NCBI RefSeq assembly: GCF_003945595.2
Contig: NW_024104365.1
Coordinates: 7,969,049-8,033,048, forward strand
Direction of reading: 5' to 3'
DNA length: 64,000 nucleotides
Source of the DNA: Pipra filicauda
Taxonomy: Eukaryota; Chordata; Aves; Passeriformes; Pipridae
Shown here piece after piece: positions 51,237 to 62,959 of the stretch. A model generated the notes under the pieces. It was given only the letters and a program-made list of their open reading frames with translations. It had not been told where the DNA came from and searched no databases. Both the position numbers and the translations under genes were made by a program. Numbering within the stretch: position 1 is the first letter of the stretch; every line of letters begins with the position of its first letter.

Positions 51237-53090
51237 AAAGGGTGTGTCTTTACCAAGAACTGACATTTCATTCCATGGAGGTCACCGAGCAGCCCACATC
51301 TGGTCAACTGGCCCTTGAAACAACTGATATGGGGTGAGTTTTATCTGGCTGGAAGAAAAGACCCATCCCTGCACAACCAGTCCTCTGTAAAGAATTAACT
51401 CTATTCTTTAGGTCTTTAACCTTGGATTCTCCTTTACCCCCAAGCAATAAGGCTGCAGAAAATATCTGTGTTTATTTATTTTCTGCATTTTAATATTAGA
51501 AACAAACATTCTTAAGGGCCTTCTTTTCCTCCTATACAAAGCAATTACAGAAACCCACAGAGTCTAATGGAAGTGAGATCATTCTTTAGGAATCTAGAAC
51601 AGACAATAAGTATAATCAAATTATTTTTTAAGAACTATGGGAACCGTAAACCTGCTTCTGACACAGCAGTAATATGACGTTGAGCCTCAGGCCCTCTTAA
51701 CAATTCCCACATGAGTCACTTGAGCAGTCAACGGGATGACCCATCTCCATAAAAGTTGTGTCTACTGAAAAACGTACTTGGGGTAAATAAAAAGTTTGAT
51801 AATCCTTTCAGTGATGTTTTCAGTAATGTTTGTGTTCAGCCCTTCATTTTAGAAAAATTAGAAAAAGCCAAGAGAAATCTGGACGTGCAGGAAGCCAACT
51901 CTTTGTTACATTCCAAAAGAAATTGGTTCAATCCTTTCAAAAGTGAACAAGAGAGAATCAACATCCCTCTGGTTTTTAGCCAGTTCCAGTATTGCCCAGA
52001 GACCTTAACCAAGGAGCAGTACCACACTGTGGCACCATATGCTGAAATTTGTAACAGACTTAAAAAAGCTAATAATGTTATTATTCAAATTTACACAGGA
52101 TATTTCTCCTAAAACTATCCCAAATGTCCCAGTGTGACGTTTCTTTTCACCATTCTTGTTACAATAAGTGGTCTTTTTTTGATGCAGCATGGTCACATCA
52201 TGTTTCACGCTCCTCAAACATGGTTGAGCCATAACCCAGCAGTGTTTTGGAGAGTCACACACAATTTCAGGGCCCATCAGTGACCTTTGAGGAAGGTTTC
52301 TTAAGGCAATGGGTGCCTCAGAGAAAATCAGAGTGATGCTATGAAGGCTGACCCATGTCAAAGCAAAGCTGCTGATGTAGAAATGACTGGCACGGGATCC
52401 CTCAATCTTCCTTGTCTCCCCTTCATCCAGCATCCAGCAGGGACATGGGGTTATATGTCTTCAGTAGCAAATCCTTTAAAATGGTCTGAAAAGACGATTT
52501 TCAAAGGGACTTATGGGCTGGTTAACAGTTTCATGTGCGTAGGTAGTAGTGACTCCTTTGTTAATAGGATCATTACCCACATAACAGAAACATTCTCCAT
52601 TATTATTATTATTTCTCCCCATTCAGCACCCTCTGCATTCTCCAGTGCCCAAGCCTAATTTGCAAAACTCTGAGCATCAGTGCAACTTAACTCCTTTAAT
52701 CCCCTCCATACGGTCTATTTTCTCGCCTTTTGTGTTGACAGACCTTTTTGCCTCCCCCAAAGATAAACAAACACTTGCATGACGCCAGGCAATTTCGGAT
52801 GGAAAGGGCATGGAGAAAGCCCGAGCCCAAACGAGAACTGCCGGCCAAGGTGGCTTCATTCAGCTGCCCACTTCGTTTGAATAACAATATCTTCTCAGTC
52901 ACGGGGTTTTCCCTCCTCTTCTCCCCCCTTTTCTCCCCATGCAGGCGTGAGTAAAAGGCTGTGTGAATTCAGGAGCCTGCTTGTGAATGAGCCGGCATCT
53001 GATCCGTATTTACCGACGTTAATTTTGGATGTAATGCACCCCTGCCACTTCCCCACAGTTTGCCCTAAAAGGCTTTCTGACAGGCACAAA

Positions 53091-53462
53091 AGCGGCGGGT
53101 CAAAAGTAAGTTGACCCCTGCCAGAATGTACAATTATTGCAAAGAGGTGGTAACACCAGCAGCTGTCGAAACCCCACCGGCACGGCGAGGAGCTTCCAAA
53201 AGTCGCGGGGATGACTAATAGGCTGGAGCGCTCCCCTCCGCCCTGCGAGAGCCCGCGACTTCGGGCAGGAAGAATTATGGCCCTCCCGAGCAGCTGCAAT
53301 AATTGTCTTCCCATTGTCCCTCGGCCACCCCCTACAAGTGCCCATTGTGGGCGCGGAGTCAAGTGATTATATGCTTGGGCTGATGCTGTTTGCGCCCAGC
53401 TGCCCGACCGCTGACACACGAGCGCGGAGAGGGGGGACCCGCGTCTGCTAGACGGGACTCCG
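53091..53462. promoter_or_regulatory. Intronic CpG-rich block (CpG-island-like)
   Basis: By hand count there are 28 CpG dinucleotides in about 370 bases, against one or two per several hundred bases in neighbouring intron. The block is GC-rich and free of CR1. It lies in the 9.8 kb intron between the exon-51 and exon-52 equivalents. About 0.4 kb toward higher coordinates is a second small CpG cluster (53888-53948) followed by TAATTA motifs (GGGATTAATTAGTTGGC, CTAATTATTTC). Such islands usually mark a promoter or developmental enhancer. No transcript start, TATA box or open frame with recognisable homology was identified, so its role is inferred. Confidence 0.5.
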
Positions 53463-54011
53463 ACATACCAGACCTTTTACATAAGTCAAACAGGAACAAA
53501 TGACTCTTTATCAGCCCCTTCTCCCTTTGAAGTGGCGGCTGCTTATAGGCCCTTACAGCTTTTCCTCCTTAGCCCGAGCAAACATCCTCCTTTTGATATG
53601 CTACATGCTCATTATCTCTGCCCCATTTAATGATTTTTGATTGAAGGGTGGCAGAGCGGTTGCCAAGAGGGTAGTTAAAGAGGCTCCACGCAGGCAGGAC
53701 AACAAGAAAGGCTTTCCTTGTGCAGCAGCCTAAATTTGGAGTTTCTTAACAGTGTGTTCTTGTTCTTAGCAGCAGATAAGGGCTGAGCGTGAAATTCTTA
53801 ATTAAGCAGTAAATAGAGAGTGGGGTGTCAGCAGATGCAGCCTGTAGCCATGGAGACCAAGGCTGATGAAGGAGGGAGCTAAGACTCCGTGCCGGCCCGG
53901 GGCTCGGGCATGACTGACAGCTGAAGAATCCGACAAAGCTTGTAAACGGGATTAATTAGTTGGCTAATTATTTCATATAGCTAAATGTAAAGAAAATATT
54001 TAAAAACACCA

Positions 54012-54012
<1 letters not shown>

Positions 54013-54050
<38 letters not shown>

Positions 54051-54059
54051 AGCTTGCAG
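54013..54059. repeat. 47-base A homopolymer
   Basis: Uninterrupted A run after AAACACCAC. CR1 does not leave poly(A), so it is either a microsatellite-like run, the tail of another retrocopy or an assembly effect. Confidence 0.95.
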
Positions 54060-54137
54060 AGTTAGGCAGGAAGATGGTGTGAAAGCCAGACCTTCAAGTG
54101 TTGTCCTCTCTGGGTAGGTGGGTGGACCTGGTGGGTC

Positions 54138-54200
54138 TTTTAAGGCCAGAAGGGACTATTGTGGCTTGACCTCCTACAGAGCACGAATCTCTCCTCCTGA
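54138..54200 (-). mobile_element. Old CR1-like LINE 3' end
   Basis: TTTTAAGGCCAGAAGGGACT, ATTGTGGCTTGACCTCC. The AAGGCCAGAAGGGACCATTG form is one I associate with CR1 lineages shared with turtles and crocodilians, so it probably predates the avian subfamilies nearby. Confidence 0.6.
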
Positions 54201-56215
54201 GGTTCCTAATAGCTTCTCTCAGAGCTGGAGCATATTTCTCTGAAAAGATGGCCAAGCATCATCTAAGGACCCTGAGTGATGGAAAGCCCACCACATGCCA
54301 TGAGTCTGCTCTGCTGGCTAATTATCCTCACCCTCTCAGCCTGCACAGTGGAGGCTGGAAGGGAAATGAAATGGCACACCAGGGCTGGGAATCCACTCAC
54401 TTTGTTTCAGACTTTCACCCTACACCAACAGCATAGATATGAGGTACCCAACACTGAATTATTGATCTCACTCCTATAAAAGCCCTCGCTGAAAATGTTC
54501 ACAGCATGAATTATACATATTAGGTGTTTTCATAATTTTCCTCTCGTGTACTTTGGATGATTGTTTCTCTATTAAAATGAGAAACAACAACAAGCTCTTC
54601 AAATAATAAAAATCAAGAAGAAAGGAGAGAGAAGGACAAGAAAGTATCAGTGATGCAAGAGTGACATATCCCAGTCTTCCCAAGACTGTCATCTCCTCTA
54701 TTTTCAACAACTGAGGCCAAGACACAGATGTCATCTTCTGAGCTTTCCCAGGCTTCCCTGACAGTGCAATTCAGGATATGCAAACTGAGAAGCAGTCAAC
54801 TTTTATATTTGAAAGAACAAATTTACTCAGTTAGTAAACTGAAATAATAAAACTTTTTTCTCCTTTCAGTAGATACTTGTTATGAACTTGGGCAAGGCTT
54901 AGACTCAACAGCTAAATTTATAGTATATATAACTGTACTATATCTAAACAGGGCCAGGACACAGAACTAGGACCTGGACCCCAATACACTACATGGTTAT
55001 ATTGCTGGCCAAGTTCCTGGCAGAGCTTCAGCCCAAACTCCCAGATGGTGACCAGTATGGTTTTGGAGTTAGCACAGGACAGAGATCTTTCCCAGTTTGA
55101 AGCTTGGATGTATCTAGCCTGCTTTGAGAGCTGAAATGTTCAGCTGCATGGACACAAGCTGTGCAGTGGCAGCTGGCTGCAGGACGAGAGGTGGATGCAG
55201 GATGTGTGATCCTCAGACTGAGGTTAAGGTGTGGGCTTCCCATTTCTCCAGAAAAGTACACAGGATGATTTTCATTGTTCCCAAGCTCAGGGGTTTGCCT
55301 GTCCTCATTCCAGCTATGTTTTCTTCTTCATTGTCCCAGTGATTGTTCTAGTTGCTCATTCCTAAAGAGATCCTACACGAGAAAGCAATGTATGTGCCAT
55401 GTCATTAGTGCAAATCAAGGGAAATTCTAATGGATTAGATGAGTGAAAAATTTTCTTACTGTAAAAATCGTCTTTACTTTCACTGTGTAACCGTCATGAA
55501 GGATAAGCTCTGCTTCCCAAAGACACCAAAATATTTTTGTGATTCTGGGTTCTACTATTACTAATAAAAGCAACAATCATTGCCTTGCTTTTGACATACA
55601 GAGCTTAGACCCTTATAAAATTATTTGCCTGAGAATGGAAATTGTGGAAAATGTCCAAAATTTAAAAGTATAAATGAAACTTGAATAAGTATCAGTAAAA
55701 TATCTGATTTTTTTTTTTTTTAATGACCACCACTCTTCATGATCTAGCATACAAAGTCAACATATTCAAATGCAAAGATCTAGATGTCTTTGGCACTTTC
55801 CAGTCCTGGGAAAAATTCTCTCCCATTAATTCTATTGCCTTCAGTGGACTCAGCTTATTTAGATTGCCCATGATTTATTGATACATGTGACATAGGACCA
55901 ACTGACATCAGAGGTCTTTAGTGGAATTTAATGCCTTTATCTCTCAAAAAACCCCAATTCCAATACAACTGATATCTCATCACCCACTATTTATGCTACA
56001 TTCCTTTTGTTGACAGATCAAGCATCAGATTGATCAGTTAGGGATGGACCTGATGTGCATTTATCTATTTGATTAACACTTTGGAGGAACTCTCACCAAT
56101 TGAAAGGCCATTGAAAGATGGCCTTTTGTATATCTGGAGTTCAAATTAAAAAAGCATCAGCTCTGTGATCATTCTTGAATAAAAAGGGACATTGCAATCC
56201 TTGTATTGCACTTAC

Positions 56216-56411
56216 CCAAATAGGTCAACTTCCCCAGTCTGCTGTCAAGGTACCAATCACAGCTCCTGTGTTGTCCATATGAAGGCAGAGACTGGAGTGG
56301 CTCTCCAGTCCTTGTCCCACAGGACACCACGACCTCAAGATGGGCAGGAAGATCCTGGTGTTCCACCAGCAAGTAATTCCCAGTCTTGAAGCTGCTAAAT
56401 GTCACTAAATA
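56216..56411 (-). CDS. PKHD1: PKHD1 exon, linker leading into second G8 domain (human exon 51-like)
   Basis: 196 bases. The acceptor is CTTCTCTAG|TATTTAGTG and the donor TATTTGG|GTAAGTG. It starts in phase 0 and ends in phase 1. It encodes YLVTFSSFKTGNYLLVEHQD and then PAHLEVVVSCGTRTG, ending in SCDWYLDSRLGKLTYL. The SSFKTGNYLLVEH stretch is a compact beta-strand pattern, and the two cysteines are consistent with an extracellular domain. The last base G joins AT of the next exon to make the Asp of LDPYDAVLKW, placing this exon directly before the G8 domain. The following intron is about 9.8 kb, the longest fully contained intron here. Confidence 0.9.
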
Positions 56412-56727
56412 CTAGAGAAGAGGGAACCAAAATAAACACACCTGAGTCTGTGATTAAAGCTCCATGGAGTGCAGTATAAAGGGGTAAAGAGGATAGTGCT
56501 CCTCACAGGCAACATATTCTTTTGCAAAATATGTGTTGAAAACAAGAAGAGCAGCATAAAATTAAACAGAAGATGATGGTAAATGCAGAAAAAATCAACT
56601 CCCCTGCTGCAGAGGAACAATGTCTTGTGAAAACCATACTTCAACATGAGTTAATGCAGTAAAAATCTCCATGATTCCTAAGCACCACACTGAACTTTCA
56701 CCTAAGATATCTGAAATCATTAAGAGT

Positions 56728-56860
56728 TCAAGGCCAGGCAGGACAGGGCTTGGAGCAACCTGTCTAGTGGAAGGTGTCCCTGCCCATGGTAGGAGAGTTG
56801 GAACTAGATGGTCTTTAAAGTCCCCTCCAACCCAACCCATTCTATGATTCTGTGATCTTC
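56728..56860 (+). mobile_element. CR1 LINE 3' end
   Basis: TTCAAGGCCAGGCAGGAC, TGGAAGGTGTCCCTGCCC and CCCATTCTATGATTCTGTGA. It lies between the exons at 56216 and 57035. Confidence 0.93.
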
Positions 56861-57034
56861 CTGCTCCAATTTACTACTGAGAGCTTCGGGTCATCTTATC
56901 TAAGCCTATAAATAGAGAGAGACTTTCTCAGTGCATTTAACAAATTTTTTCTTCTCTCTGCTCAACCAAAAATATGAAAGCATGATTATCTCTTCCAGAT
57001 ACAATTTTGAAATTATAAAACATTCTGGTGTTAC

Positions 57035-57212
57035 CTGGAGCTGTTTGCTGACCAAAGGGTTGTCAAATGTCAATGTGTAGGTCTCTTTATCCAAAAGGAG
57101 AACCACCCAGCCATACAGGTTTGATAAAGTATCAGGGACATAATTGACTGTGGTTGTCTTATTCCTCCTGTCAGTCACAGTTAAATTATAGGGAATGTCT
57201 GGAGCCTCTTTT
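57035..57212 (-). CDS. PKHD1: PKHD1 exon, linker before second G8 domain (human exon 50-like)
   Basis: 178 bases. The acceptor is TTCTGCAG|A and the donor CTCCAG|GTAACA. It starts with the last base of a split codon and ends in phase 0. The translation opens [20 protein letters not shown] and ends near LVSKQLQ, with two possible N-glycosylation sites (NLT, NKT). Alternating hydrophobic residues ([17 protein letters not shown]) suggest beta strands, as expected for the extracellular stretch leading into the second G8 domain. It joins in frame to the next exon 623 bases downstream. It is the least certain of the eleven because this linker is less conserved in memory than the G8 domain, but phase, splice sites and position all fit. 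The exon that should precede it was not recognised in 57213-64000. Confidence 0.85.
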
Positions 57213-57593
57213 CTGCAGAAAACAAACAAATAAACCAACAAAAAACCAAAACCTACATTTTTACACTGAACGCTGTCATTTTTCAGCCTTTACAGTTCTA
57301 TTTTTATTTGAATTACAATAGTTATGTAGGATCTGTCTCAGAATGTGACTTCATTTGTGTAATTCTTTATAAATACCATAAGAAATAATCTCTGTTTCAA
57401 GTGCTGTAAAAAAAGAAAGAGAAAAAGAGAGACACAGGTTGGAGGAATAAAGTCAGAGAGGAGCAAAGCAGAGCAATGGCAACAGTCAGGGTACAAACTC
57501 CTACACTGTCAGAGTATTTCCACATCCATCAGATTCATGGGCCTCAGGTTCAGCTTTTAGGATTTTCATGACATTTGACAGAGTTCTCTGGTT

Positions 57594-57722
57594 AGCCTCA
57601 TCCCAGGCTGAATGGGGCTCTGAGCAACCTGGTCTAGCGGAAGGTGTCCCTGCCCACAGCAAGAGGGGTTGGGCTGGATGGTCTTTAAAGTCCCTTCCAA
57701 CCCAAAGGATGCCGTGATTCCT
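57594..57722 (+). mobile_element. CR1 LINE 3' end
   Basis: GCTCTGAGCAACCTGGTC, CGGAAGGTGTCCCTGCCC and GTCCCTTCCAACCCAAAGG, ending GCCGTGATTCC. Confidence 0.92.
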
Positions 57723-59225
57723 CACTCACATTCGAGTGATCAAAAGTTTCACTGAGACTGAAGGCGCCAAAATCTTGTGTAATTCAACAATCTGCTCTTT
57801 GTCTGCACTATGAAGCTGGGGCTGCCACAGACTACGAAAGTCATCACAGACTGGATGAGGTTATAGTGCAGCAGTTCTTCTGAGCATCTAAATGAGAACT
57901 CAACCCCTTTTTTGTTAGGACTTTGCACAAATTTTGTCAAATCTAGTCAGAGAAAAATACCCTCACTGAACACATCAACAGTAGTAATGATATCAGAAGT
58001 GGCCATGAGCCCTTTTGATTTAAGGCCTCTGGAGACTCTTCTCAGTTTTGGCATTTGAGCTGACACTAAGCCTGAAAAATCTCCTCTCTTAAGCATACCT
58101 AAAATGCTATTTCTCATTATTTGGAGTATTACCCTACAACTACACATCTCATCCTATTTCCCAACCTTCCAGACTGGATAGAGCTTATTTATCCAGGGCA
58201 GATATTGCTAAAACTCATGTCATCCTGCAATTTACCTGTCTGTATTTGCAGTTTTTGGCTGGGCTTTTTTTCCCCCTTAGTGCTTTGGAGACAATATAAT
58301 ATTACAATAAAAGTCATCTTGCAGATATTTTTTTCTTTTTTTGTTTTTAACCAGTTCTGAGATTATTTTTTTAAAAAATTTTTGTTATTCTAGTGTCACT
58401 TTGGTAAAGGGCTTTCTGGTTACCCAGAAACATTCAGCAGAGAAGCAGCAATGGCAAAGAGAAGCGTGAATCAGCAAAGAATCACTCAACCAGAAGATAT
58501 TGGCAGACCAATGAAACTGGCTGTAAGGAGTTTATAAGGCTTAAACAGCTTTTGTACTACTAATAAACCTCCTCTTATAGGCATTAACTGGACCAGGATA
58601 TTAGGCTGCTAATTAAGCAAGTAAACGACAACAAGCACATTATTGCCACAGTTATCAGCACCTGCACAGGTATTCAGGAAAACATTTCCAGCAGCAGAAG
58701 CACAACACACATAATGTCGAGAAAAATTAAACTCTCCTGCACATCAGAATTGCCTTATTGAGTTACAAAGGTGCCCAACACCACAGCAAGTGACAGAGAC
58801 TCAGAGACACCCTCTCTGCAACATAAATCCACATGGTCTTGCTCTTTACTCATTTTACTTTTCATTGCTGGAGAAGTCTGTTGAGACACTTGGAATCACT
58901 TTTATCAGGGGACCCTCCCCAGTACTTCCAAGAAAATTAAAGACAGAGAAGAGAGCCTGGAAGGGACAATCCTGCTGGGATGCAAGACACCTGACTGATC
59001 TGTCAGAAAGTTAGGATACAATTCCACACTAGCCATGTAGATTCACTAGCTAATGAATGGGAATGTGAATTCAGTAGCTAGTGAATTAACTGTGAATCCA
59101 GTTATGTTGGAGTCCAATGCTGAGAAGACCCTAAATAAACATCTTAAACCAGACAGCTGCCTTCCAGATGGCTACAGTTAAGTGAAATACATCTTTCCCT
59201 GCGTGCCTACTTATAACAGACAAGG

Positions 59226-59345
59226 CATAGAATCACAGAACCATTTAGTTTGGGAAGACCTCTGAGTTCATCGACTCCATCCACTAACCCAGCACTGCCA
59301 AGCCCATCACTAAACCATGTCCCCAGGTGCCACAGTCACATGTTT
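59226..59345 (-). mobile_element. CR1 LINE fragment
   Basis: ATAGAATCACAGAACCATTT, CACTAACCCAGCACTGCC and CACTAAACCATGTCCCC. Minus orientation. Confidence 0.88.
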
Positions 59346-59999
59346 TTTGAACCCTTCACTTATGTCACTGTGTTCAGTCAGGCAGAGACAGGACAGGGAA
59401 TCTTCTGGATCTTGTCCTCTCTCCCTAGATTCCAAAGTTAGGATAGACTTTTGACTGCTTCAGACACTCCCAACTTTACTTTTCAGTTAATTTTTCTCAC
59501 TCTTTAGGATGGAGACACAGAGAACTTTTAATTTGAAAATGCCATTTTTTATGCCAGAAAGCCTGAGTAAGAAAATTTTATGTGTTATCATACCATGATA
59601 GTCTGGCTTCCCTGACCTTCACCTGGAAGTTTGCTCCTGACTCCGGAAGGAAAGGGAGCAGGAGATATTTTATGGCCTGAAATCTCTGGGGTTTTCTTGA
59701 CCTGGAATGCTGGTCCTTGTCTTCTGCACACCTTGCTCAAGGTGTTATCAGCTACAAACACTTACCCTACTCCTCACAGACTGCTCAGAACACCAAAACA
59801 AAAATTTGGGGAACCTGGAAAACTTTACCCCTGGAAAAGCACTCCACTGGAAAGGATGTCAGTGTGCTTGTTTTGTCACCTATACGACAAACAGACACCA
59901 AAATGGAAGTACCCTACTAATGGAATTGCCAGCCACAATTAGCACCATTTCCATTTGCCCTAAATAGCCAGCGATTTCACTGTGCCCTAAATAGCCACC

Positions 60000-60550
60000 A
60001 ATCTACCTCTCTTTAATGCTAATGAAGCAGAGTAGCGCTGGCACACGAGTATTTCTAATTCAGAGGATCCGAGGGAGCCGGCACGCATCATTAGCATGGA
60101 GAGCTTCATTATCAGAGGAAAGAGCCTTCCCCTGAACTTCCTCTGGCTTTATTTGAAAGAAACTAGGAGGCAATGGTCTTAATGCAAAATTAACCCTCGC
60201 TTTAAACTGCTGGAAGCCTTTACAAACTGTAAGGGGAAAAAAAAGGATGACTCACTGAAAAGGCTGTATTTTTATATCGAAGCAGGTTTCAATTAAGGAG
60301 CAATTTGCTTTAGAAATATGGCAGGATTACTGGATAGGGCTTTACAGTCTGAGCCACAATTTACCAGTTGTGACTATATAAACTGTTATGTAATTTAGCT
60401 CAAGTGCATTGTGCAGAACTGCTCGACAGAGATGAGCCACAAAGGATTTGTTAAACCAATCAACAACATGGAGTACGAACAAATATTAACTCTCCTGTTT
60501 ATGTTTACCATTAACTTATTTATCCTGAGGGTCCATATCTGTGTGTATGA
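60000..60550. promoter_or_regulatory. Candidate conserved non-coding element
   Basis: Repeat-free block with several CpGs at its low end (60020-60090) and dense TAAT/ATTA, CAATTAAGG and AAACCAATCAACAAC motifs. It has no long open frame. Composition and lack of repeats resemble vertebrate developmental enhancers. Conservation itself cannot be seen here. Confidence 0.3.
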
Positions 60551-61364
60551 AGGCAGGTTCCGTGTTTAGCTCTAAATACTTTCTGTTTGTGTAATAATCC
60601 ATTATGTTTATCCCTCTTCAAAAACCAGGAAACAATATAGCATTGAACTTCAAATGGGACACCAAATGTTTATATCAATGGTCCAGATTTATTGCTGGCC
60701 AAAGGGAGGCTAATTCCAAATTATGACCATACCAAACACTTTACAGGTTTAATGTTGGGCCCCAAACCAGTTCAGCTTATTTTAATTGCCAAGAACTAAG
60801 GATTTTCAGCTGTTTTCAGTAAGTGTGTGTATCTTTGCTGAGATACCAAGCTCATGATTCAAATCTGCCTTGCGTTATGACCCCTTACCAGCAGTGATGT
60901 TTTTTCATGCATGGATCTTTTTGGAAAAAACCAGATATTTGAGAAACCACCATGGTCTGAATTTGAAATAAAATAAGAATTGAGATAGTATCTCAGAAAT
61001 AGAAACAGTTGTGACTGACAAGCCAAGGCGGCTTCATTCAGAGTAGCATCTCAGTTTGCTACCCTTGACTTCCTAACTCCTCTTGTTCTTATATGAGTTC
61101 CCCAGCTCCTATAGTTTACAGGCTGGTCTTTTCAGGACAATTAAAATCAGATAGAAATTTTGAGCTGGAAAGCAGCTCATCAACAAACAGCCCAAATATT
61201 TCTGCAGTGCAAGCATAGTAAAGACTAAAGGAGGACCAGTTGGTCACTCCGCTTTTCCCACATCGGGCAGAGCTCAGAAGAATTTGAAATGGATCTGAAA
61301 AAAATCCAGACACAGGTGCTCTGGGAATGCTTTTACTGTACCTCCATTACTCACTTGCAGTCCT

Positions 61365-61905
61365 CCACCAGTTAATAACACCTGTAATGCTGCATCCAGC
61401 CCTGGGGTCCACAGCACAGGAAGGACAGAGACTGGCAGAATGAGTCCAGAGGAGGCCACCAAGATGATCAGAGCGATGGAGCAACTCTCCAGTGAGGGAA
61501 GGCTGAGAGAACTGTGATTGTTCAGCCTGGAGGAGATTCCAGGGTGACCTAACTGTGACCTTCCAGCACCTGAAAGGAGCCCACAGGAAAGATGGAGAGA
61601 GATTTCTGACAAGGGCCAGGAGTGACAGGACAAGGGGGAATGGCTTCTCAGTGACTGAAGGCAGAGTTAGATTAGATATTAGGAAGAAATTCTTCCCTGT
61701 GAGAGTGGAGAGGCCCTGGCACAGGTTGCCCAGAGAAGCTGTGGCTGCGCCATCCCGGGAAATGTTCAAGGCCAGGTTGGATGGGGCTTGGAGCAACCTG
61801 GGATAGTGGAAGGTGTCCCTGTCCATGAGAGGGGGATTGGAACAAGATCATATTTAAGGTCCCTTTCAACTCAAGCCCTTCAATGATTCTATGAATCTAT
61901 GTTTT
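61365..61905 (+). mobile_element. CR1 LINE, about 540-base 3' part
   Basis: From CTGCATCCAGCCCTGGGGTC and GAGTCCAGAGGAGGCC through GAACTGTGATTGTTCAGCC, GACAAGGGCCAGGAGTGAC and GTTGCCCAGAGAAGCTGTGG to AATGATTCTATGAATC. One of the best preserved copies, with a plus-strand frame open at 61555-61806, but 5' truncated. Confidence 0.94.
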
Positions 61906-62959
61906 TAGGATTAATAACGTGTTAGGTTCTGACAGGGAGTCCCAGCCAATGTATCTGACTCAGATCTATCCAGACCATGAGAAACATCCAACGAACTTGC
62001 CAGATTTCTCCTTTCAAGTAAAGAAAGTGTAGGGCTATCAAATGTTTCCTCAATGGTAAATTTATCTCCCTGCACCCGGAAACACCCCAGGTTATGGTCA
62101 AGTTGAGGGGGAGGTCTTGAGGAAACATCTTGTTTTGTATACTCATGAGCCTGTGCAGGATCTGGCTTTGTTTCCCATACATGTCTGTGGGGTAAATGGA
62201 AAGGGTTCCTCCAGTGGGAACCAAATTTCTCTTGTCTGTTTTGGTGAGATGTCTGAGATGACAGAAATACAGCACAGTAAGACCTGAACCTCTGAAGCTG
62301 AGCTGATGAGTTGGTAAGTGAACAGCCAAGAGTAAACAATTTAGTATTTGCCTCCCATGTTATGGCACAGGAGCCCTGAGAGGGCTGGGTTATGAAGGCG
62401 AGTGAGTGTGTAACCTGCCCCATGTGTGAGCACAGTCATGTACACAGGGAGGACACAGGAGCAGAGAACAAATGAGCGTGTGCACATTGAGAGAAGAAGG
62501 GTGGTTGTCAGGGTGTTTCATAGCAGGTGGGCGTTCATCTGAAGGCACCACAGCAAGTAAATACCAAAGGAAAAGCAAAGCTGGAGCAGCTATTTGAAGT
62601 GTCTTCAAAACTCAAAGCCACAGAGGTAGGGGCTACACCATTTCTTCCTCACCAAAGCAGCGGCTGGTTTGCATCAACTCAAAGCACACACGACAGGAGA
62701 GGCTGTTAGACTAGATTTAAGAATTCAGGCTGTAAAGAAGAAAGCTAATCTTTTCCTCCACAGCAGACCAGAGAAGAGGGAAGCAATGAAAGGCTTGAAC
62801 TACAAGACTGGTGCTGAGCAAGTCCCAGGTTTCCACGGTGAGAAATGGAAAGCAAATGAAAAGGGACCAAGAGGAAAACTTCCTCCTGGTGTGCCGAGTG
62901 CTTGGAGTCCCCTTTACCGCAAGGTGCTGCCTGGCTGCAGATTATTCTAATGCTCTCCT

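Larger units (their letters stand above)
46436..56215 (-). other. PKHD1: PKHD1 intron of 9.8 kb containing an isolated CpG-rich block
   Basis: The largest fully contained intron. It holds a CR1 at 50840-51236, an older CR1-like tail at 54138-54200, a TA/TATG microsatellite at 50520-50603, a CpG-rich block at 53091-53462 and a 47-base A run at 54013-54059. No PKHD1 exon is visible. The stretches 46440-50510, 51240-52700 and 54340-56210 contain chance-length open frames only. Confidence 0.75.

Noticed and set aside
51756..52112. Plus-strand open frame of 118 codons, charged, protein-like look
   Set aside because: No family recognised, no flanking splice or retroelement signals, and frames of this length are common by chance here.
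52895..53419. Minus-strand open frame of 174 codons over the CpG-rich block
   Set aside because: The GC-rich composition lowers stop frequency. The translation is low in structure, rich in Gly, Ser and Arg, and resembles no family. Treated as a by-product of the CpG block.
61347..61826. Minus-strand open frame of 159 codons
   Set aside because: It lies fully within a plus-oriented CR1 copy and is the antisense of its 3' part.
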